From Xanthomarina sp. F1114 (lineage in GTDB: Bacteria > Bacteroidota > Bacteroidia > Flavobacteriales > Flavobacteriaceae), in assembly GCF_026410255.1 (NCBI RefSeq), contig NZ_JAPMLL010000001.1, positions 186,001-250,000 of the forward strand: a stretch of DNA of 64,000 nt, read 5' to 3'. The translations under genes were made by a program, and so were the position numbers. The notes beneath the pieces are model-generated. The model was not told the origin of the DNA, did not search any database, and saw only the letters and a program-made list of their open reading frames with translations. How positions within the stretch are numbered: position 1 is the first letter of the stretch; each line of letters begins with the position of its first letter. Shown piece by piece: positions 63,474 to 64,000 of the stretch.

Positions 63474-64000
63474 ATGGAAGCAATTGCTACCGATTACGGA
63501 ATTGAAAAAGCTCTAAAACAACTTGGAGTAAAAGATATAAATGAAGGGACTTCTACAGGCTCTAATAACTTTGCCAATGGCGAGGTTATTGAAAGCTATT
63601 CTCCTGTAGACGCGCAATTAATTGGTAAAGTAAAATCGACCACAAAAGAAGATTACGAAAAAGTTATAACAACAGCATCTGCTGCTTTTTTAACTTGGAG
63701 AAATATGCCAGCACCTCAACGTGGTGAAATAGTTCGTCAATTTGGAAATAAGCTACGTGAATTAAAAGAACCTTTAGGAAAGTTGGTTTCTTACGAAATG
63801 GGAAAATCTCTCCAGGAAGGTTATGGAGAAGTTCAAGAAATGATTGATATCTGCGATTTTGCAGTTGGTTTATCAAGACAATTAAACGGACAAACAATCC
63901 CATCTGAACGACCAGGTCACGTTATGCGTGAGCAATGGCATTCTTTAGGTGTAGTTGGAATTATTTCGGCTTTTAACTTTCCAGTAGCTGTTTGGGCATG
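63474..64000 (+). CDS. Aldehyde dehydrogenase, ALDH7-like (partial)
   Basis: The first 175 residues of an NAD-dependent aldehyde dehydrogenase, cut by the right edge. It starts MEAIATDYG. The body has ESYSPVDAQLIGKV, TWRNMPAPQRGEIVRQFG, and LVSYEMGKSLQEGYGEVQEMIDICDFAVGLSRQLNGQTIPSERP, and ends in GVVGIISAFNFPVAVWA before the catalytic region. The pattern fits the ALDH7/alpha-aminoadipic semialdehyde dehydrogenase group, which degrades lysine. The catalytic Cys lies outside the window. Confidence 0.9.
   Translation, partial: MEAIATDYGIEKALKQLGVKDINEGTSTGSNNFANGEVIESYSPVDAQLIGKVKSTTKEDYEKVITTASAAFLTWRNMPAPQRGEIVRQFGNKLRELKEPLGKLVSYEMGKSLQEGYGEVQEMIDICDFAVGLSRQLNGQTIPSERPGHVMREQWHSLGVVGIISAFNFPVAVWA

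Noticed and set aside
1-64000. CRISPR array, prophage or insertion sequence
   Set aside because: No regularly spaced repeats, integrase, transposase or phage structural genes were seen anywhere in the window.

Overview
The window looks like chromosomal core sequence from an AT-rich marine-type member of the Flavobacteriaceae (Bacteroidota). Evidence is a type IX secretion sorting domain, lipoprotein signals followed by acidic residues, an OmpA protein with thrombospondin type 3 repeats, an IPExxxVDY-family gene between rnc and pyk, and repeated Bacteroidota-type promoters (TAnnTTTG, sometimes with TTG about 17-23 bases upstream). The genus cannot be fixed from the sequence alone. No insertion sequence, prophage or CRISPR array was seen.

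Layout. 57-4736 (minus): a Bat/MoxR operon (moxR, DUF58, a BatD-like membrane protein, batA) that runs off the left edge. 5064-6984 (plus): an SDR oxidoreductase and an AlbA_2-domain protein. 7149-13391 (minus): two envelope or secretion operons, DUF1800-DUF1501 and a diheme CxxCH lipoprotein followed by a T9SS-secreted ASPIC/UnbV protein. 13512-16827 (minus): asd, mscL, alr and tdk. 16931-24426 (plus): a conserved unknown gene, rsmI, a uracil-DNA-glycosylase-like gene, an M28 peptidase, an OsmC protein, recJ and an MFS exporter. 24442-28703: lpxH and queD (minus), a 2OG-Fe(II) oxygenase (plus), two tandem membrane microproteins, a MATE exporter and a GNAT enzyme (minus). 28761-30235 (plus): a double UspA protein, then a GIY-YIG gene whose stop codon lies inside a tRNA-Ala(GGC) gene, with a decayed copy of the same junction just upstream. 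30218-39744 (minus): an alpha/beta hydrolase, an AddB-like nuclease, ompA, kbl and an AddA-like helicase-nuclease. 39870-44898: sodA (plus), a 619-base gap with two tandem copies of a probable small RNA (minus), a PurF-like amidotransferase, a PfkB kinase and RNase H (minus). 44968-50135: purN (minus), then acpP-fabF-rnc, the IPExxxVDY gene and pyk (plus). 50132-53018: dinB (minus), an NAD(P)-binding protein, a CYTH protein and a YciI lipoprotein (plus). 53020-62155 (minus): an alpha-2-macroglobulin/PBP1C operon with two extra genes in the middle. 62272-64000: an isoaspartyl peptidase (minus) and the start of an aldehyde dehydrogenase (plus).

How the genes work together. Several groups are housekeeping: fatty-acid synthesis (acpP-fabF), the aspartate pathway and wall (asd, alr, pbpC), purines (purN, PurF-like), DNA repair (recJ, AddA/AddB-like, dinB, UDG-like, RNase H) and envelope (lpxH, ompA, mscL, alpha-2-macroglobulin).

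The least explained structure is at 40640-41065. Two copies of a 72-74 base element each carry a TAnnTTTG-like box at the 5' end, a rho-independent hairpin at the 3' end, and an identical 11-base motif (GTTTGTCTAAT on the minus strand) exactly 40 bases upstream. The 42-base body differs at one position between copies while the flanks have diverged, and a stem substitution keeps pairing only if the minus strand is the RNA. The second notable locus is the GIY-YIG/tRNA-Ala overlap at 29765-30194.
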